Shown: positions 42,328 through 53,898, numbered from the stretch's first letter. The stretch is 64,000 nt of DNA from Acidimicrobiia bacterium (GCA_023264995.1 JAHFUR010000003.1:1-64000); one strand, 5' to 3'. The notes: generated by a model not told the origin, from the letters alone. Program-made: numbers and translations.

Positions 42328-43592
42328 CAGCCCTCCTCGGTCAGGACCGACATCGCCGCGTGGTAGCCGGTGGCCACGCTGATGCCGTCGCCCGACTTCT
42401 CCTTCCACGGCTCGGCGCCGGCCAGGGTGGCGCCCGCCACCCGCACGTTGTCGTAGAGCACCGCGCCGCGGGCGTCGACGGGCCGGAGCCATCGGTCGAC
42501 GGCGATGCCGGCGGTGGCCAGGGGGTGATGGTCGAGATAGCCGGGCAGGAAGCGGGCGGCGCCGTCGTCGGCTCCGGTCACCGGCAGGCCCAGCACCGGC
42601 TCGCGCACCACACGGTGGCTGTCCATCACCAGCCCGCCCGCGGCCCAGCCCCCGGTGGCGAGGACCAGGGCGGCGGTCGGGTAGAACCGCCGGCCGTTGG
42701 CCGTGCCCGACCAGACACCGCGCACCCGGTACCCGTCGGTCTCCACCCCCACCACCTCGGCACCGATCACGACCCGGGCCCCGGCCCGGCGGGCGGCAGC
42801 CATGAGCACGGTGAACATGCGGAGGCCGGGGACCGACGGCGGGAGCGTCGGTATCTCGAAGATCGGCCGCTCGACCCGGGCCTCGAGCTCCTCCCAGGCC
42901 TGCTCGGCGCCGGCCAGGCCGAGGACGGCGGGGACGCCGAGCACCTCGTCGGCGGCCAGGCGGCCCTGTAAGGCGGCGGCGAAGTCGGCCCGGAACCGGG
43001 GGTCCTCGAACCGGCGGGCGTACCCAAGGGGGCCGGCGTCGACCCGGCCCCCGGGCGAGAGGTCGACCTCGACGGCCCGGGCACCCACGGCCGTCCCGGC
43101 CGGCGTGGTGGCGAGGGCCAGGTTCCCGGCCACGAGGGACGGGTAGAAGTCCTTGAGCCCGGGAAGGCCGACGATCGCGTAGGGACCGCCGCCCCGGAGG
43201 TCGCCGGCGGCCATGGTCTGCGGCGCGACCGCCGCCGGCTTGCACACGCCCGCCGCCGTGGGCAGGAGGAAGTTGCGGCCGAGGTCGCCGACGTACCGGG
43301 GGTCGGTCAAATGGCCCTTGAGCCAGCCCACCGCCTCCTCGACCACCCCGGCGCCGACCCGGGCGTACGGGTGGTCGGGGTGCTCGGCCACAAATGCCGG
43401 GAGAGCGCCGGCCGGCGACATCACCGGCGCCGGCGTGTAGCCCAGGACGTCGATGGTGGCCCCGCTGAGGTGCGTGGCGCCGAAGCCCTTGGCCAGGATG
43501 CGAGCCCGGCGCCCGGCCTCGGCCAGCCGCAGGGCAGCCACCAGGCCGGCCATGCCGGCCCCGACGACCACGATCTCGCCGTCGTCGCTCAC
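42327..43592 (-). CDS. glpB: Glycerol-3-phosphate dehydrogenase subunit B
   Basis: A 421-residue flavoprotein. EIVVVGAGMAGLVAALRLAEAGRRARILAKGFGATHLSGATIDVLGY is the FAD-binding start typical of GlpB. A second region, GARVVIGAEVVGVETDGYRV, leads to AALVLATGGWAAGGLVMDS, and the protein ends VATGYHAAMSVLTEEG. GlpB links GlpA to GlpC in the membrane complex. The GTG start (43592) overlaps the glpA stop by 4 nt, and its stop overlaps glpC by 1 nt, so all three subunits are translationally coupled. Confidence 0.87.
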   Translation of the reverse strand: MSDDGEIVVVGAGMAGLVAALRLAEAGRRARILAKGFGATHLSGATIDVLGYTPAPVMSPAGALPAFVAEHPDHPYARVGAGVVEEAVGWLKGHLTDPRYVGDLGRNFLLPTAAGVCKPAAVAPQTMAAGDLRGGGPYAIVGLPGLKDFYPSLVAGNLALATTPAGTAVGARAVEVDLSPGGRVDAGPLGYARRFEDPRFRADFAAALQGRLAADEVLGVPAVLGLAGAEQAWEELEARVERPIFEIPTLPPSVPGLRMFTVLMAAARRAGARVVIGAEVVGVETDGYRVRGVWSGTANGRRFYPTAALVLATGGWAAGGLVMDSHRVVREPVLGLPVTGADDGAARFLPGYLDHHPLATAGIAVDRWLRPVDARGAVLYDNVRVAGATLAGAEPWKEKSGDGISVATGYHAAMSVLTEEG

Positions 43593-45166
43593 GGCGCGCC
43601 GGCCGCCGCCGGGAGGTGCTCGACATCCAGGAGGCCCTGGTACAGCCAGTCGTCGAGGCGGGCCTGGCGGAGCTGGTCCCCGTAGAGGATGGGGGCCAGG
43701 CCCTTCCACCGCTCCTGGAGGAAGTCGAGCAGGGCCCGGTTGGCCGTCGCCTGGTCGAGCCGCTCCTGGTGGTGGAGGATCCCGGTGGCCCGGTAGGTGC
43801 AGAACCCGCCCTGGCAGGGGCCCATGCCCAGCCGGAGCGCCCGGCGGATGTCGTCGATGTTCGCCGTCGGCCGGCGGTCGAGGGCCTCGGTGAGGTCCCG
43901 GCGCGACACGAGCTCGCACTCACAGACGAGCTGGTCGTCGAGCAGGTGGCGCTCCCGCTGGGCGAGACGCGAGCCGACCGCGTAGTACGCGCCCGGCTCC
44001 GAGTCGGGAAGGGGGAGCGTGGCCGTACGGCACGGCCGGTCCGTTCCCGGGCTCGCCATCCGGGCCACCAGGTCCATCGTCTCCTCCGCCATCAACCGGA
44101 AGGTGGTCGCCTTCCCGCCGGTGATGGTGACGAACCCGTCGAGCCCGTCACGCTGGCGATGGTCGAGGAGCGTGTGGGCCCGGGTGATGTCGCGGGTCTT
44201 CTCGTCACCCGGCTCCTTGGCGCCGAATAGGGGGCGGGCGCCGGCCCACACCCGCAGCGCCCGGGCCTTGCGGAACCCGGGCACGAGCTTCTCCCCCTCG
44301 TCCAGCATGTGGTCGACCTCGGCCTGGGTGACCTCGAGCTGGTCGGGATCGGTGACCGGGGAGTCGGTGGTGCCGACAACCGAGACCGTCCGGATGGGGA
44401 CGATGATGTCGCCGTCGGAGGGCATCGTGCACCGGTTGAGCACGGTGTTCACGATGCGGTGGTTCATGGCGATCATGATCCCCTTGCCCGGGACGACGTC
44501 GACCGGTCGGCAACCGGCCAGCGCCGCCAGCTGGCCGGCCCACGCGCCGGTGGCGTTGACCGTCACCTGGGCCCGGACCGTGAGCGTCACGCCCGTGCGA
44601 ACGTCGACAGTGACCACGCCGGCGACTGCGTCCCCATTGCGCAGGACCTCGGTCACGCGGTGATAGGTGAGGACGCGTGCCCCGTGCTCGACGGCCGACC
44701 GTGCGCACGCCCATGCCAGCTTCCAGGCGTCCATCGACGCGTCGGCCACCAGGAAGGCCCGGCGGATGTCGGGATTGAGCGCCGGCTCCCGCACGAGGGC
44801 GGCGCCAACCTCGATCTCCTCAACGCCGACTCCCGTGGCGGCACAGCCGGCCAGGAACCGGTCGCCGAACTCGACGTCGTCCCACGGCGTGGTGACGAAG
44901 AGGCCACCAGTGTCCTCGATGCAGTCGGCCGCGATCCGGCGCAGCACGCCGTTCTCGGCCGCGCACTCCCGGGCCGCCTGCGGGTCCTTGACCGCGTAGC
45001 GGCCGCCCGAGTGGAGGAGCCCGTGGTAACGCCCGGTCGTCCCCTCGGCCAGGTCCTTGCGCTCCACCAGCACGGTGGCAAAGCCGCGCAGGGCCGCGTC
45101 GCGGGCCACGCCGACCCCGGTCGCGCCGCCTCCGATGACGAGCACCTCGGTTTCGATGGTCTGCAT
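43589..45166 (-). CDS. glpA: Glycerol-3-phosphate dehydrogenase subunit A
   Basis: A 525-residue FAD enzyme that oxidises glycerol-3-phosphate to DHAP. FAD site: TEVLVIGGGATGVGVARDAALRGFATVLVERKDLAEGTTGRYHGLLHSGGRYA. Substrate-domain landmarks are NATGAWAGQLAAL, VVGTTDSPV and TITGGKATTFRLMAEE. The C-terminal domain holds CECE and CQGGFC, the Cys set of a BFD-like [2Fe-2S] domain that separates GlpA from the aerobic GlpD. GGAGG precedes ATG 45166. It follows glpK by 59 nt. Confidence 0.93.
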   Translation of the reverse strand: MQTIETEVLVIGGGATGVGVARDAALRGFATVLVERKDLAEGTTGRYHGLLHSGGRYAVKDPQAARECAAENGVLRRIAADCIEDTGGLFVTTPWDDVEFGDRFLAGCAATGVGVEEIEVGAALVREPALNPDIRRAFLVADASMDAWKLAWACARSAVEHGARVLTYHRVTEVLRNGDAVAGVVTVDVRTGVTLTVRAQVTVNATGAWAGQLAALAGCRPVDVVPGKGIMIAMNHRIVNTVLNRCTMPSDGDIIVPIRTVSVVGTTDSPVTDPDQLEVTQAEVDHMLDEGEKLVPGFRKARALRVWAGARPLFGAKEPGDEKTRDITRAHTLLDHRQRDGLDGFVTITGGKATTFRLMAEETMDLVARMASPGTDRPCRTATLPLPDSEPGAYYAVGSRLAQRERHLLDDQLVCECELVSRRDLTEALDRRPTANIDDIRRALRLGMGPCQGGFCTYRATGILHHQERLDQATANRALLDFLQERWKGLAPILYGDQLRQARLDDWLYQGLLDVEHLPAAAGAP

Positions 45167-45225
45167 GCACGTACCTCCGGGAGGGCCGGCGACGGTGCGG
45201 CCGCCGGCCCCGGCGCGGATGGGGG

Positions 45226-46725
45226 CTACTCGACCCAGTCGAAGGTGCGGGTCACGGCCTTCTTCCAGAGCTTGTAGTCGTGCTCCCGCCGATCGGCGTC
45301 CATCACCGGCGTCCAGCGCTTGTCCTCGCCCCAGTTGGCCCGCAGGTCCTCGACCTCGGCCCAGAACCCGGTGGCCAGGCCGGCGGCGTACGCCGCTCCA
45401 AGCGACGTGGTCTCGGCCACCGTCGGCCGCACGACCGGCACCCCGAGGACGTCGGACTGGAACTGCATGAGCAGCTCGTTGCCCACCATGCCGCCGTCGA
45501 CCTTCAGCGCGGTCAGGGCCACGCCGGAGTCGGCGTTCATGGCGTCGACGACCTCCTTGGTCTGCCACGCCGTCGCTTCGAGCGCGGCCCGGGCCAGGTG
45601 GCCCTTGGTGACGTAGCGGGTAAGGCCGGCGATCACCCCTCGGGCGTCGCTCTTCCAGTACGGCGCGAAGAGGCCGGAGAAGGCGGGCACGAAGTAGCAG
45701 CCGCCGTTGTCGTCCACGCTGCGGGCCAGGGCTTCGATCTCAGGCGCCGACTTGATGATCCCGAGGTTGTCGCGCAGCCACTGGACCAGCGCGCCGGTGA
45801 TGGCGATGGAACCTTCCAGGCAGTAGACGGCCGGCTGGTCGCCGATCTTGTAGCCGAGGGTGGTCAGGAGCCCGCTCGAGGACTGGACAGCGTGATGACC
45901 GGTGTTGAGCAGGAGGAAGTTGCCCGTTCCGTAGGTGTTCTTGGCCTCGCCGACGGAGAAGCAGGTCTGGCCGAACAAGGCGGCCTGCTGGTCGCCGAGG
46001 TCGCCGGCCACGGGGATGCCCCGGAGCGCCAGCTCGTGGATCTCGCCGTAGACCTCGCTCGAGGCCCGGATGCTCGGGAGCATGGCCCGGGGGATGCCGA
46101 GGATGGCGAGGATCTCCGGGTCCCAGTCGAGGGTACGGAGGTCCATCAGCATCGTGCGGCTGGCGTTGGACACGTCGGTGACGTGCACGCCGCCATCCGG
46201 GCCGCCGGTCAGGTTCCAGATGAGCCAGGTGTCGATGTTGCCGAAGAGGACGTCGCCGGCCTCGGCCTTGGCCTTGATCCCTTCGACGTTGTCCAGGAGC
46301 CACTTGATCTTCGGGCCCGAAAAATAGGTGGCGATGGGAAGCCCGGTCTTGCCCCGGAACCGGTCCTGGCCGCCGTCGGCCATCAACATGTTGCAGATCA
46401 CATCTGTGCGGGTGTCCTGCCAGACGAGGGCGTTGTGCACGGGCTTGCCCGACACGCGGTCCCACAGGACTGTCGTCTCCCGCTGGTTGGTGATCCCGAC
46501 CGCGGTGAGGTCGTGGTGGTCGATGCCGGCCTTGGCCAGGGCCATTGGGACGACCTCGTGCACGCGGTTCATGATCTCCAACGGGTCGTGCTCCACCCAT
46601 CCGGGCTTCGGGTAGATCTGCTCGTGTTCCTTCTGTTCGACGGCCACCACCTTGCCGGCGTGGTCGAAGACCATGAACCGGGTGCTCGTCGTCCCCTGGT
46701 CGATCGCTCCTACGTACCTGCCCAT
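45226..46725 (-). CDS. glpK: Glycerol kinase
   Basis: A 499-residue FGGY kinase: [21 protein letters not shown] (phosphate 1 loop), [76 protein letters not shown] and [27 protein letters not shown]. It phosphorylates glycerol to glycerol-3-phosphate for GlpABC. GAAGGAGA precedes ATG 46725. Length and every motif are those of a functional enzyme. It follows dhaL by 17 nt. Confidence 0.96.
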   Translation of the reverse strand: MGRYVGAIDQGTTSTRFMVFDHAGKVVAVEQKEHEQIYPKPGWVEHDPLEIMNRVHEVVPMALAKAGIDHHDLTAVGITNQRETTVLWDRVSGKPVHNALVWQDTRTDVICNMLMADGGQDRFRGKTGLPIATYFSGPKIKWLLDNVEGIKAKAEAGDVLFGNIDTWLIWNLTGGPDGGVHVTDVSNASRTMLMDLRTLDWDPEILAILGIPRAMLPSIRASSEVYGEIHELALRGIPVAGDLGDQQAALFGQTCFSVGEAKNTYGTGNFLLLNTGHHAVQSSSGLLTTLGYKIGDQPAVYCLEGSIAITGALVQWLRDNLGIIKSAPEIEALARSVDDNGGCYFVPAFSGLFAPYWKSDARGVIAGLTRYVTKGHLARAALEATAWQTKEVVDAMNADSGVALTALKVDGGMVGNELLMQFQSDVLGVPVVRPTVAETTSLGAAYAAGLATGFWAEVEDLRANWGEDKRWTPVMDADRREHDYKLWKKAVTRTFDWVE

Positions 46726-46742
46726 GTCTCTCCTTCGCTGTT

Positions 46743-47405
46743 CTACGTACGTACTGCTCCGCTGTGTGCCTGCCCTCCGAGCTGTTCGGCCCCGCAGTGG
46801 ACCAGGAGGTAGCTCGACGTGGCTCCGGGGTCCTGATGGCCGGCGCTGCGCTCGCCGAGGTAGCTGGCCCGGCCCTTCCGGGCCACCATCGGCACCGTCG
46901 CCTTGACCCCCGCCCGCGCCGCCACCGCCGCGGCATGCCACGCCTCACCGGCGGTGGCGCCGGACTCGACCGCGTGCCGGAATGCCGCCGCCGCCGGCAC
47001 CAGCGCGTCCACCATGGTCTTGTCGCCGAGGACCGCCTTGCCCCGGGCCTGCACCCCCTCCACCCCGGCATCGAGCGCCGCGGCCCAGCCGTCCCCGTCG
47101 AGCTCGGAGCGGCCCGCCGTCGCTGTCGCCATCCGCAGGAACACGGTGCCGTACAGGGGCCCGCTGGCGCCGCCGACGGTGGACACGAGGGTCATCCCGA
47201 CCGTCTTGAGCAGGGCGCCGATGTCGTCACCGGCCGGCGTGGCGTCCAGCTTGGCCACGACGGCCCGCATGCCGCGGTCCATGTTCGTACCGTGGTCGGC
47301 ATCGCCGATGGCCGCGTCGAGCTCGGTCAGCCGGTCGCGGTGCTCGGCGATCTCCGCCTGGAAGGCTCGGGCCCAACGGGCGACGTCGGCCGCCGAATCG
47401 GTCAA
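46743..47405 (-). CDS. dhaL: Dihydroxyacetone kinase subunit DhaL (ADP-binding)
   Basis: A 220-residue Dha[22 protein letters not shown] supplies the Asp and His residues that hold the Mg-nucleotide, then [36 protein letters not shown] and [29 protein letters not shown] stays bound and is rephosphorylated by DhaM in the PTS-dependent system. The start is TTG 47405, one base after the dhaK stop, with no in-frame ATG for the next 40 residues. Translation is presumably coupled to dhaK. Confidence 0.92.
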   Translation of the reverse strand: MTDSAADVARWARAFQAEIAEHRDRLTELDAAIGDADHGTNMDRGMRAVVAKLDATPAGDDIGALLKTVGMTLVSTVGGASGPLYGTVFLRMATATAGRSELDGDGWAAALDAGVEGVQARGKAVLGDKTMVDALVPAAAAFRHAVESGATAGEAWHAAAVAARAGVKATVPMVARKGRASYLGERSAGHQDPGATSSYLLVHCGAEQLGGQAHSGAVRT

Positions 47406-47406
47406 G

Positions 47407-48408
<1,002 letters not shown>

Positions 48409-48422
48409 GATGGTCGCGCCCC

Positions 48423-49142
48423 TTAGTTCGGCCAGACGAGGTTGAAGATCACGCTGCCGATGATCCCGCCGATGATCGGGGCGACGACGGGCACGATCGC
48501 GTAGCTCCAGTCCGAGTCGCCCTTGCCGGCGATGGGGAGGAAGGCGTGGGCGATGCGGGGGCCGAGGTCACGGGCCGGGTTGATGGCGTACCCGGTCGGG
48601 CCGCCGAGGGAAAGGCCGAGCGACAGGACGAGGAGGCCGATGAGCAACGGGCCGACGCCGCTGGCCGCCGCGCCCTTGTTGATGCCGATGGCGAGGACAC
48701 CGATGAGCAGCATCGCCGTGCCGATCACCTCGGTGATGGCGTTCTGCAGCGGCTTGCGGATAGCGGGGCCGGTCGAGAAACAGGCCAGCTTCAGGCCGGG
48801 GTCGACCGTCTCCTTCCAGTGGGGCAGGTAGGCCAGCCACACCAGCACGGCGCCGAGAATGGCACCGGCGAACTCGCCGGCCAGGTAGATCGGGACCTCT
48901 TTCCACGGGAAGTCACCCGTTGCCGCCAGGCCGAGCGTGACCGCCGGGTTGAGGTGCGCGCCGCTGAAGGGGCCGGCGGCGTAGACCCCGATGGTCACGG
49001 CCATCCCCCACCCGAACGTGATGACGATCCAGCCCGAGTTCTGCGCCTTCGACTTGGTCAGGAGGACAGCGGCCACGACACCGTTGCCCAACAGGATCAG
49101 GATCGCCGTGCCCACCAGCTCAGATACGAAATTGTTGTCCAT
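48423..49142 (-). CDS. glpF: Aquaglyceroporin / glycerol uptake facilitator
   Basis: A 239-residue MIP-family channel with six membrane helices. The two NPA boxes are [12 protein letters not shown] and [13 protein letters not shown]; the Asp after NPAR in the second box is typical of glycerol-conducting members rather than strict water channels. GGAGA-type purines precede ATG 49142. It is the first gene of the eight-gene glycerol operon, so the promoter should lie upstream of it. It lets glycerol (and perhaps dihydroxyacetone) enter by diffusion. Confidence 0.94.
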   Translation of the reverse strand: MDNNFVSELVGTAILILLGNGVVAAVLLTKSKAQNSGWIVITFGWGMAVTIGVYAAGPFSGAHLNPAVTLGLAATGDFPWKEVPIYLAGEFAGAILGAVLVWLAYLPHWKETVDPGLKLACFSTGPAIRKPLQNAITEVIGTAMLLIGVLAIGINKGAAASGVGPLLIGLLVLSLGLSLGGPTGYAINPARDLGPRIAHAFLPIAGKGDSDWSYAIVPVVAPIIGGIIGSVIFNLVWPN

Positions 49143-49463
49143 CTCCAGGCCCTCTCTCCCGCCCCGCGCCGAACGGTCGAGCGGCGCCGGGAACCGGGAA
49201 CAGCGGCACGCAAAGGGGCCGGGCGACCGGGGCTACCGGACCGTTCCGCTGCGTCCCTCTGTGCGTCGACGTCAAGTGTGCTCCTTGCGTCCCGTCGCCG
49301 GCTGGTCGCCCGGACGGCTCGGGACCGGATCCCAGTAGGCCCGTTGCGAGGTGCATCGGAAAGAGCCGCTCACGTCAAACTCCCTGGTGCACGCGCACTA
49401 GTCCGCCGTCGCGATGGCCGACCGCAGGTGGCTGAGCAGGCTCCGGACGGCGGCCCAGCTCGT
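49143..49463. other. Upstream region of the glycerol operon
   Basis: About 320 bases that must hold the promoter of the operon read to the left from 49142. A TTGACG word occurs on the minus strand near 49279-49284, but I found no convincing -10 at the right distance, and no regulator gene (GlpR, DhaR or DhaS) is adjacent. Confidence 0.35.
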
Positions 49464-49820
49464 CTACCGCAAGCCGCTCACCACGATGCCGGCGCCCACG
49501 GCCACGGCGACACCGGCAAGCGCCACCAGGCCGCCGAGGGCGCACGCCAGCACGACGAGCAGGACGCCCGACCGCAGTCGGGCCCACAGCGTGGTCGGTC
49601 TCGTCGCGTAGAAGCGCAGGCCAGGTAGGTCGGTGGTCTCGTGCGGATCCGCGTGGACCGCGCCGGACGCCCTCGGGGGCGCCGGACGCAGGCCGATGCT
49701 CGGGCTGCCCATCCGCCCGCGCCGAGCCGTCGCGGCCGGCCAATTCACGTCGCTGAAGGCGACGCGGGCGACGACGAGGACGGTGACCATGATCACGCCG
49801 GAGCTGACGAGGAGCGTCAT
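49464..49820 (-). CDS. Small two-helix membrane protein of unknown function
   Basis: A 118-residue protein with an N-terminal hydrophobic helix (MTLLVSSGVIMVTVLVVARVAF), a central polar loop of about 60 residues, and a C-terminal helix (VLLVVLACALGGLVALAGVAVAVGAGIVV). I recognise no family. It lies between the glycerol operon and the NarL-type regulator, all on the minus strand, without tight spacing to either. Confidence 0.55.
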   Translation of the reverse strand: MTLLVSSGVIMVTVLVVARVAFSDVNWPAATARRGRMGSPSIGLRPAPPRASGAVHADPHETTDLPGLRFYATRPTTLWARLRSGVLLVVLACALGGLVALAGVAVAVGAGIVVSGLR

Positions 49821-50100
49821 GGCCGGCGTCGGATCCTGTCCTGGCTCGTCGCCGTCGACGTCGGTCCCGCCTCCGCTCGGGGACGCCTTGATGATCCTTC
49901 GCTCAAGTGCACAGCCGGTCGCAACCTTTTGCCCTTTCTCGTCCGTTCAGAAGTCGCCGGGGTCTGGGGCAACGCGCGACGCCTCGAGGTCGTGCCGATG
50001 CGGCACGGTCACCCGAACGCGTTCCCTACCTCCGCTACCCCACCTTGCCGATCGCAAACCGACCAGGACGGGGGCACTCGTCGGCCCGGGCTCGTCGGCC

Positions 50101-50778
50101 TCAGCTCCGGTGGATCAGCCCCTCGCGGCTGGCCACGGCGACGGCCTCGAGCCGTGAGTGGGCCCCCAGCTTGGTCAGGACGTTCTGGATGTGGTTGCGC
50201 ACCGTGTTGGTCGACACGAAGAGCCGGCGGGCGATCGCCTCCTTCGAGGCACCCTCGGCGAGGAGGTCGAGCACCTCGCGCTCCCGGGACGTCAGATCGG
50301 AGCCCAGTCCATGCTGCGTCCGGCGCAGACGCGGGAGCAGCCGGGCGAGCATGTCGGGCGAGACGAGCGACTCTCCGTTGGCCGCCAGCCGGACTGCAGT
50401 GGTGAGCTCGTCGCCACCCTTGTGCTTGGTCACGTAACCGGAACACCCGGCCTCGATGGCGGCAACGAGCACGTCCTCGTCGAGGAACGACGTGAGCATC
50501 ACGATGTGCACCGTCGGCTGGGCCGCCTTGATGGCGGCCGCGGCCAAGACGCCGTCACCGTCGGGCAGGCCGTAGTCCATGAGGACGACGTCAGGCCGCA
50601 GCGACGACGCGAGCTGGCAGACGGCAGCCATGGTCCCGGCCACCCCGACAACCTCAATGTCGGGCTGGGCGCCGAGGACCATGGCCAGGCCCTGGGCCAC
50701 GACGGAGTGGTCGTCACAGACGATGACCCGGATCCGCTCACCGGCCACGAGCTGCCTGGCGTCACTCGACCACGTCAC
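50101..50778 (-). CDS. NarL/FixJ-family response regulator
   Basis: A 225-residue regulator. The receiver domain is at 15-130: [12 protein letters not shown] with the acidic pair, [12 protein letters not shown] with the phosphorylatable Asp, VMLTSF, and [11 protein letters not shown] with the Lys. The LuxR-type helix-turn-helix is at 160-220: [57 protein letters not shown]. All phospho-transfer residues are present. It has no adjacent kinase; the orphan GAF kinase at 36281-37786 is one possible partner, though that is a guess. The start is GTG 50778. Confidence 0.92.
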   Translation of the reverse strand: MTWSSDARQLVAGERIRVIVCDDHSVVAQGLAMVLGAQPDIEVVGVAGTMAAVCQLASSLRPDVVLMDYGLPDGDGVLAAAAIKAAQPTVHIVMLTSFLDEDVLVAAIEAGCSGYVTKHKGGDELTTAVRLAANGESLVSPDMLARLLPRLRRTQHGLGSDLTSREREVLDLLAEGASKEAIARRLFVSTNTVRNHIQNVLTKLGAHSRLEAVAVASREGLIHRS

Positions 50779-50839
50779 CGTCGTGGTTCACCTCATCCGG
50801 TCGTCTTCGTCTGAGCCAAGGGTAGGCGCCCGGCGGCCA

Positions 50840-51664
50840 CTACTCCGGCGGCCGTCCCGCCCCGAGCGGCCCTTGGAGCCCGGTAGGGAGCCCGAGCGTC
50901 ACGGACAGGCCGTAGTGGTCGGAGGCGGCCAGGGTGGGATCGGCCCGGTCGACCTCGTCGAACACGAGCCGGGCGGCGGCCACCTGCAGCCGGTCGTTGA
51001 CGAACACGTAATCCAAGACGCTGCCCGGCCCGGACGCGCCGCGACGGAGCGGCGTCGGAACGGTGCGGGCCGGCTCATGACCGTGGACCTCGGCGAAGGC
51101 CGACCGCAGGTGGTCGGTGAGGAGGGACACCGTGGGCGAGCCCGGACGGGCGTTGAAGTCGCCGAGGAGCACCGCCGGCAGGCGCGGTCTGGAACCCATC
51201 CAGTCGACGAGCCGGCGGGCCTGCGCGGCCCGGAGCCCCTCACCCCCCAGCCCGAGGTGGGTGTTGTAGACGTCAAGCAACCCACCGCCGGGCGGGCGGA
51301 CGGTCACGACCTGCGCCACGCGGCCCTTGGCCCCGCCCCGAGCGGCCCTGGGAGCGGGGACCACTGCCCCGAGGTCGAGCCAGGCCGTGGCCACGACTGG
51401 CAGCCGGGCCAGCACGCCGATCCCCTCCCAGAGCCCCGCCGGGCCCGTCTTGGCCCGGCGGTACACGGTGTAGCGGAGGCAGCCGCCGCTCACCCGGTCG
51501 ACCTCGCGCTGGATCCAGGCGGCCTGGTCAGGGAGCATCCGCACCTCCTGGAGCCCCACCACGTCCGGCGCCAGCTCGACGAGCTGGCGCACAAGCAGCG
51601 GGCGCCGCTCCCGCCATCGGTCGGCGGTGTTACGCAGGTTGAGGGTGACGACGTGCACCGTCAT
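50840..51664 (-). CDS. Endonuclease/exonuclease/phosphatase-family protein
   Basis: A 274-residue EEP-fold hydrolase: VHVVTLNLRNTADRW with the first Asn, DVVGLQEV with the metal-binding Glu, LLDVYNTHLGLGGEGLRAAQARRLVDWM with the catalytic His, VLLGDFNARPGS with the Asp/Asn pair, SVLDYVFVND and ASDHYGLSV with the final Asp-His. No signal peptide is seen. Substrates of this family range from nucleic acids to inositol phosphates and sphingomyelin. ATG 51664 lies 52 nt from the divergent pyruvate kinase start. Confidence 0.9.
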   Translation of the reverse strand: MTVHVVTLNLRNTADRWRERRPLLVRQLVELAPDVVGLQEVRMLPDQAAWIQREVDRVSGGCLRYTVYRRAKTGPAGLWEGIGVLARLPVVATAWLDLGAVVPAPRAARGGAKGRVAQVVTVRPPGGGLLDVYNTHLGLGGEGLRAAQARRLVDWMGSRPRLPAVLLGDFNARPGSPTVSLLTDHLRSAFAEVHGHEPARTVPTPLRRGASGPGSVLDYVFVNDRLQVAAARLVFDEVDRADPTLAASDHYGLSVTLGLPTGLQGPLGAGRPPE

Positions 51665-51716
51665 GGCCGGAACCCTACGAGCGGAGGCCCACGGTCGCGG
51701 CTCTATCGTCGGCCCC

Positions 51717-53156
51717 ATGGAGCGACGCACCAAGATCGTGGCCACGGTCGGGCCGGCATCGAGCTCGGCCGACGTCCTGCGCCGGATGATCGACGCCGGC
51801 ATGAACATGGCCCGCCTGTCCCTGGCCCACGGGCCGGTGGAGGAGACCCTCGAGCGCATCCGGCTCGTCCGCGCCGTGGCCGAGGAGGCCGGGCGGATCA
51901 TCGGCGTCCTGGTCGACCTCCCTGGCCCGAAGATCCGCACCGCCAGCTTCGAGCAGGAGGTGTACCTGGTCGAGGGGGACACGGTGGAGCTGGTCCAGGC
52001 CGGCCCGGGTTCGACCAGCGATTGGCGGCGGATCGCCGTCGACTACCCGGGCATCGCCGACCACCTCCGCGAGGGTGACCGGGTGCCGCTCGGCGACGGC
52101 GGGATCAGCCTCTTCGTCGAGCAGGTCAGCGGTGACCGGGCGATGGCACGCGTCCGTTCCGGTGGCCGGCTGGCGGGCCGTCCCGGCGTCGCCCTCCCAC
52201 CGTCGCGGTTCCCCCTGGAGTCGCCCACCCCGGAGGACCTGCGGCTCCTCGACCGGGTCTGTGCCGCCGATGTCGACGCGGTGGCCATCTCCTTCGTCCG
52301 CTCCGGGGCCGACGTGGAACGGGTCCGTCAAGCCAGCGGGCCCGACGGGCCCATGCTCGTGGCCAAGATCGAGACACAGGAGGCCGTCGACGCCTTGGAG
52401 GAGGTGATCGCCGTGGCCGACGGGGTGATGGTGGCCCGGGGCGACCTCGGCATCCGCTGCGCGCTGGAGGACGTCCCCCACTACCAGAAGCGGATCATCG
52501 CCACCGGGGTGGCCTACGGCCGGCCGGTCATCACGGCCACCCAGATGCTCGAGTCCATGCTCCGGGCGCCCACACCGACCAGGGCCGAGGTCAGCGACGT
52601 GGCCAATGCCGTCCTCGACGGGAGCAGCGCCCTGATGCTCTCGGGCGAGACCGCCATCGGCGACGACCCGGTGGCCGCCGTCGCCACCATGGCCCGGATC
52701 GTCACCCGGGCCGAGCGGGAGTTCGACTACCAGACCTGGGGCCGGGAGCTCGGCGCCCAACAGGTGGCCGAGCACCGGGGGGCACCAGTTTCGGTCCGCA
52801 TCACCGCCGCCATCTCGGCGGCGGCCTGGCGGGCCGCCAACGACGCCGGCGCGGTGGCCATCATCGCCTGCACCAACAGCGGGACGACCGCCCGGGCCAT
52901 CTCCCGCTTCCGCCCGGTGATCCCGGTGCTCGGCGTCACTCCCTCGGTGCGGACGGCCCGCCAGCTCTCGGTGGGCTGGGGCATCACCCCGATCGTCACC
53001 CACCAGCACGGGACGACGAATGACATCGTCTGGTTCGCGGTCAGTGCCGCGGCCGAGTCCGGGATGGTCAAGAAGGGCGACATCGTGGCCGTGCTGGTCG
53101 GCTCCCCGGAGGAGCCGACGCCGACGACCGATGTGTTGCGGCTCGTCACGATCTAA
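51717..53156 (+). CDS. pyk: Pyruvate kinase
   Basis: A 479-residue enzyme converting PEP and ADP to pyruvate and ATP. MERRTKIVATVGPASSS opens the barrel; GMNMARLSLAHG replaces the common RLNFSHG. Further landmarks are LVDLPGPKIRT, DVDAVAISFVRSGADV, MLVAKIETQEAVDALEEVI (catalytic Lys), VMVARGDLGI and PVITATQMLESMLRAPTPTRAEVSDVANAVLDGSSALMLSGETAIG. The C-terminal domain ends normally. It faces the EEP-hydrolase gene and is followed 29 nt later by sodC. It makes ATP from the PEP that also feeds the DhaM-EI fusion. Confidence 0.95.
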   Translation: MERRTKIVATVGPASSSADVLRRMIDAGMNMARLSLAHGPVEETLERIRLVRAVAEEAGRIIGVLVDLPGPKIRTASFEQEVYLVEGDTVELVQAGPGSTSDWRRIAVDYPGIADHLREGDRVPLGDGGISLFVEQVSGDRAMARVRSGGRLAGRPGVALPPSRFPLESPTPEDLRLLDRVCAADVDAVAISFVRSGADVERVRQASGPDGPMLVAKIETQEAVDALEEVIAVADGVMVARGDLGIRCALEDVPHYQKRIIATGVAYGRPVITATQMLESMLRAPTPTRAEVSDVANAVLDGSSALMLSGETAIGDDPVAAVATMARIVTRAEREFDYQTWGRELGAQQVAEHRGAPVSVRITAAISAAAWRAANDAGAVAIIACTNSGTTARAISRFRPVIPVLGVTPSVRTARQLSVGWGITPIVTHQHGTTNDIVWFAVSAAAESGMVKKGDIVAVLVGSPEEPTPTTDVLRLVTI

Positions 53157-53185
53157 CTTGGCGGCCCTCACGAGAGGAGCGGACC

Positions 53186-53767
53186 ATGAAGCGCAGGTAC
53201 CTGGCCGTCCTCGCCCTCGCCGGCCTCCTACTGGCCGCGTGCGGCGACGATAAGGACACCAAGAGCACCGCCGCGGCGGGGACCACCACCACCGTCGCCC
53301 GGCCGGCGGCCGTTGCCGACCTGGCCGGCCCCGACGGCAAGCCCGTGGGCCGGGTCACCTTCACCGAGAGCGCCGGCCACCTGGTGGTCGAAGGGAAGCT
53401 GACCGACCTGCCGCCTGGGTTCCACGGGTTCCACATCCATGCCGTGGGCAAGTGCGAGGCCGGGACGCCGGCGTTCACCACTGCGGGCGGCCACCTCACC
53501 GTCGGCACCCAGCTCCACCCGGCCCACGCCGGCGACCAGCCCGTGCTGCTCGTCCTGAGCGACAACACGAGCGACATCCGCTTCGCCACGGACCGCTACA
53601 CGCTGGCCGACCTCCTCAACCCTGACGGCCGGGCGGTCATCATCCACGCCAACCCGGACAACTACGGCAACATCCCCACCCGCTACGCGCCCAAGGTCGA
53701 CGCCACCACCCAGGCCACCGGTGATGCCGGCGACCGCATCGCCTGCGGCGTGGTGAAGCGGCCCTGA
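53186..53767 (+). CDS. sodC: Copper/zinc superoxide dismutase lipoprotein
   Basis: A 193-residue exported SOD. The lipoprotein signal LAVLALAGLLLAACGDD has its lipobox Cys near residue 19, followed by a Thr-rich linker. The SodC fold has the copper ligands in FHGFHIHAVGKCE, zinc-site residues in TAGGHLTVGTQLHPAHAGD, the late copper His in VIIHANPDNYGNIPTRY, and the disulphide partner in RIACGVV. It converts superoxide at the cell surface. GAGAGGAG precedes ATG 53186. Confidence 0.93.
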   Translation: MKRRYLAVLALAGLLLAACGDDKDTKSTAAAGTTTTVARPAAVADLAGPDGKPVGRVTFTESAGHLVVEGKLTDLPPGFHGFHIHAVGKCEAGTPAFTTAGGHLTVGTQLHPAHAGDQPVLLVLSDNTSDIRFATDRYTLADLLNPDGRAVIIHANPDNYGNIPTRYAPKVDATTQATGDAGDRIACGVVKRP

Positions 53768-53898
53768 GGCCAGGCCGCCGCCGCAGCGCGGTAGCGTTTT
53801 CCCGCGGCTCCGCATGGAGCCGCCGCGTGACCACGTCGCACCAGACCAGACCGCACCACACGACACCTCTTCACAACACGACGTCATAAGGCCGGGGA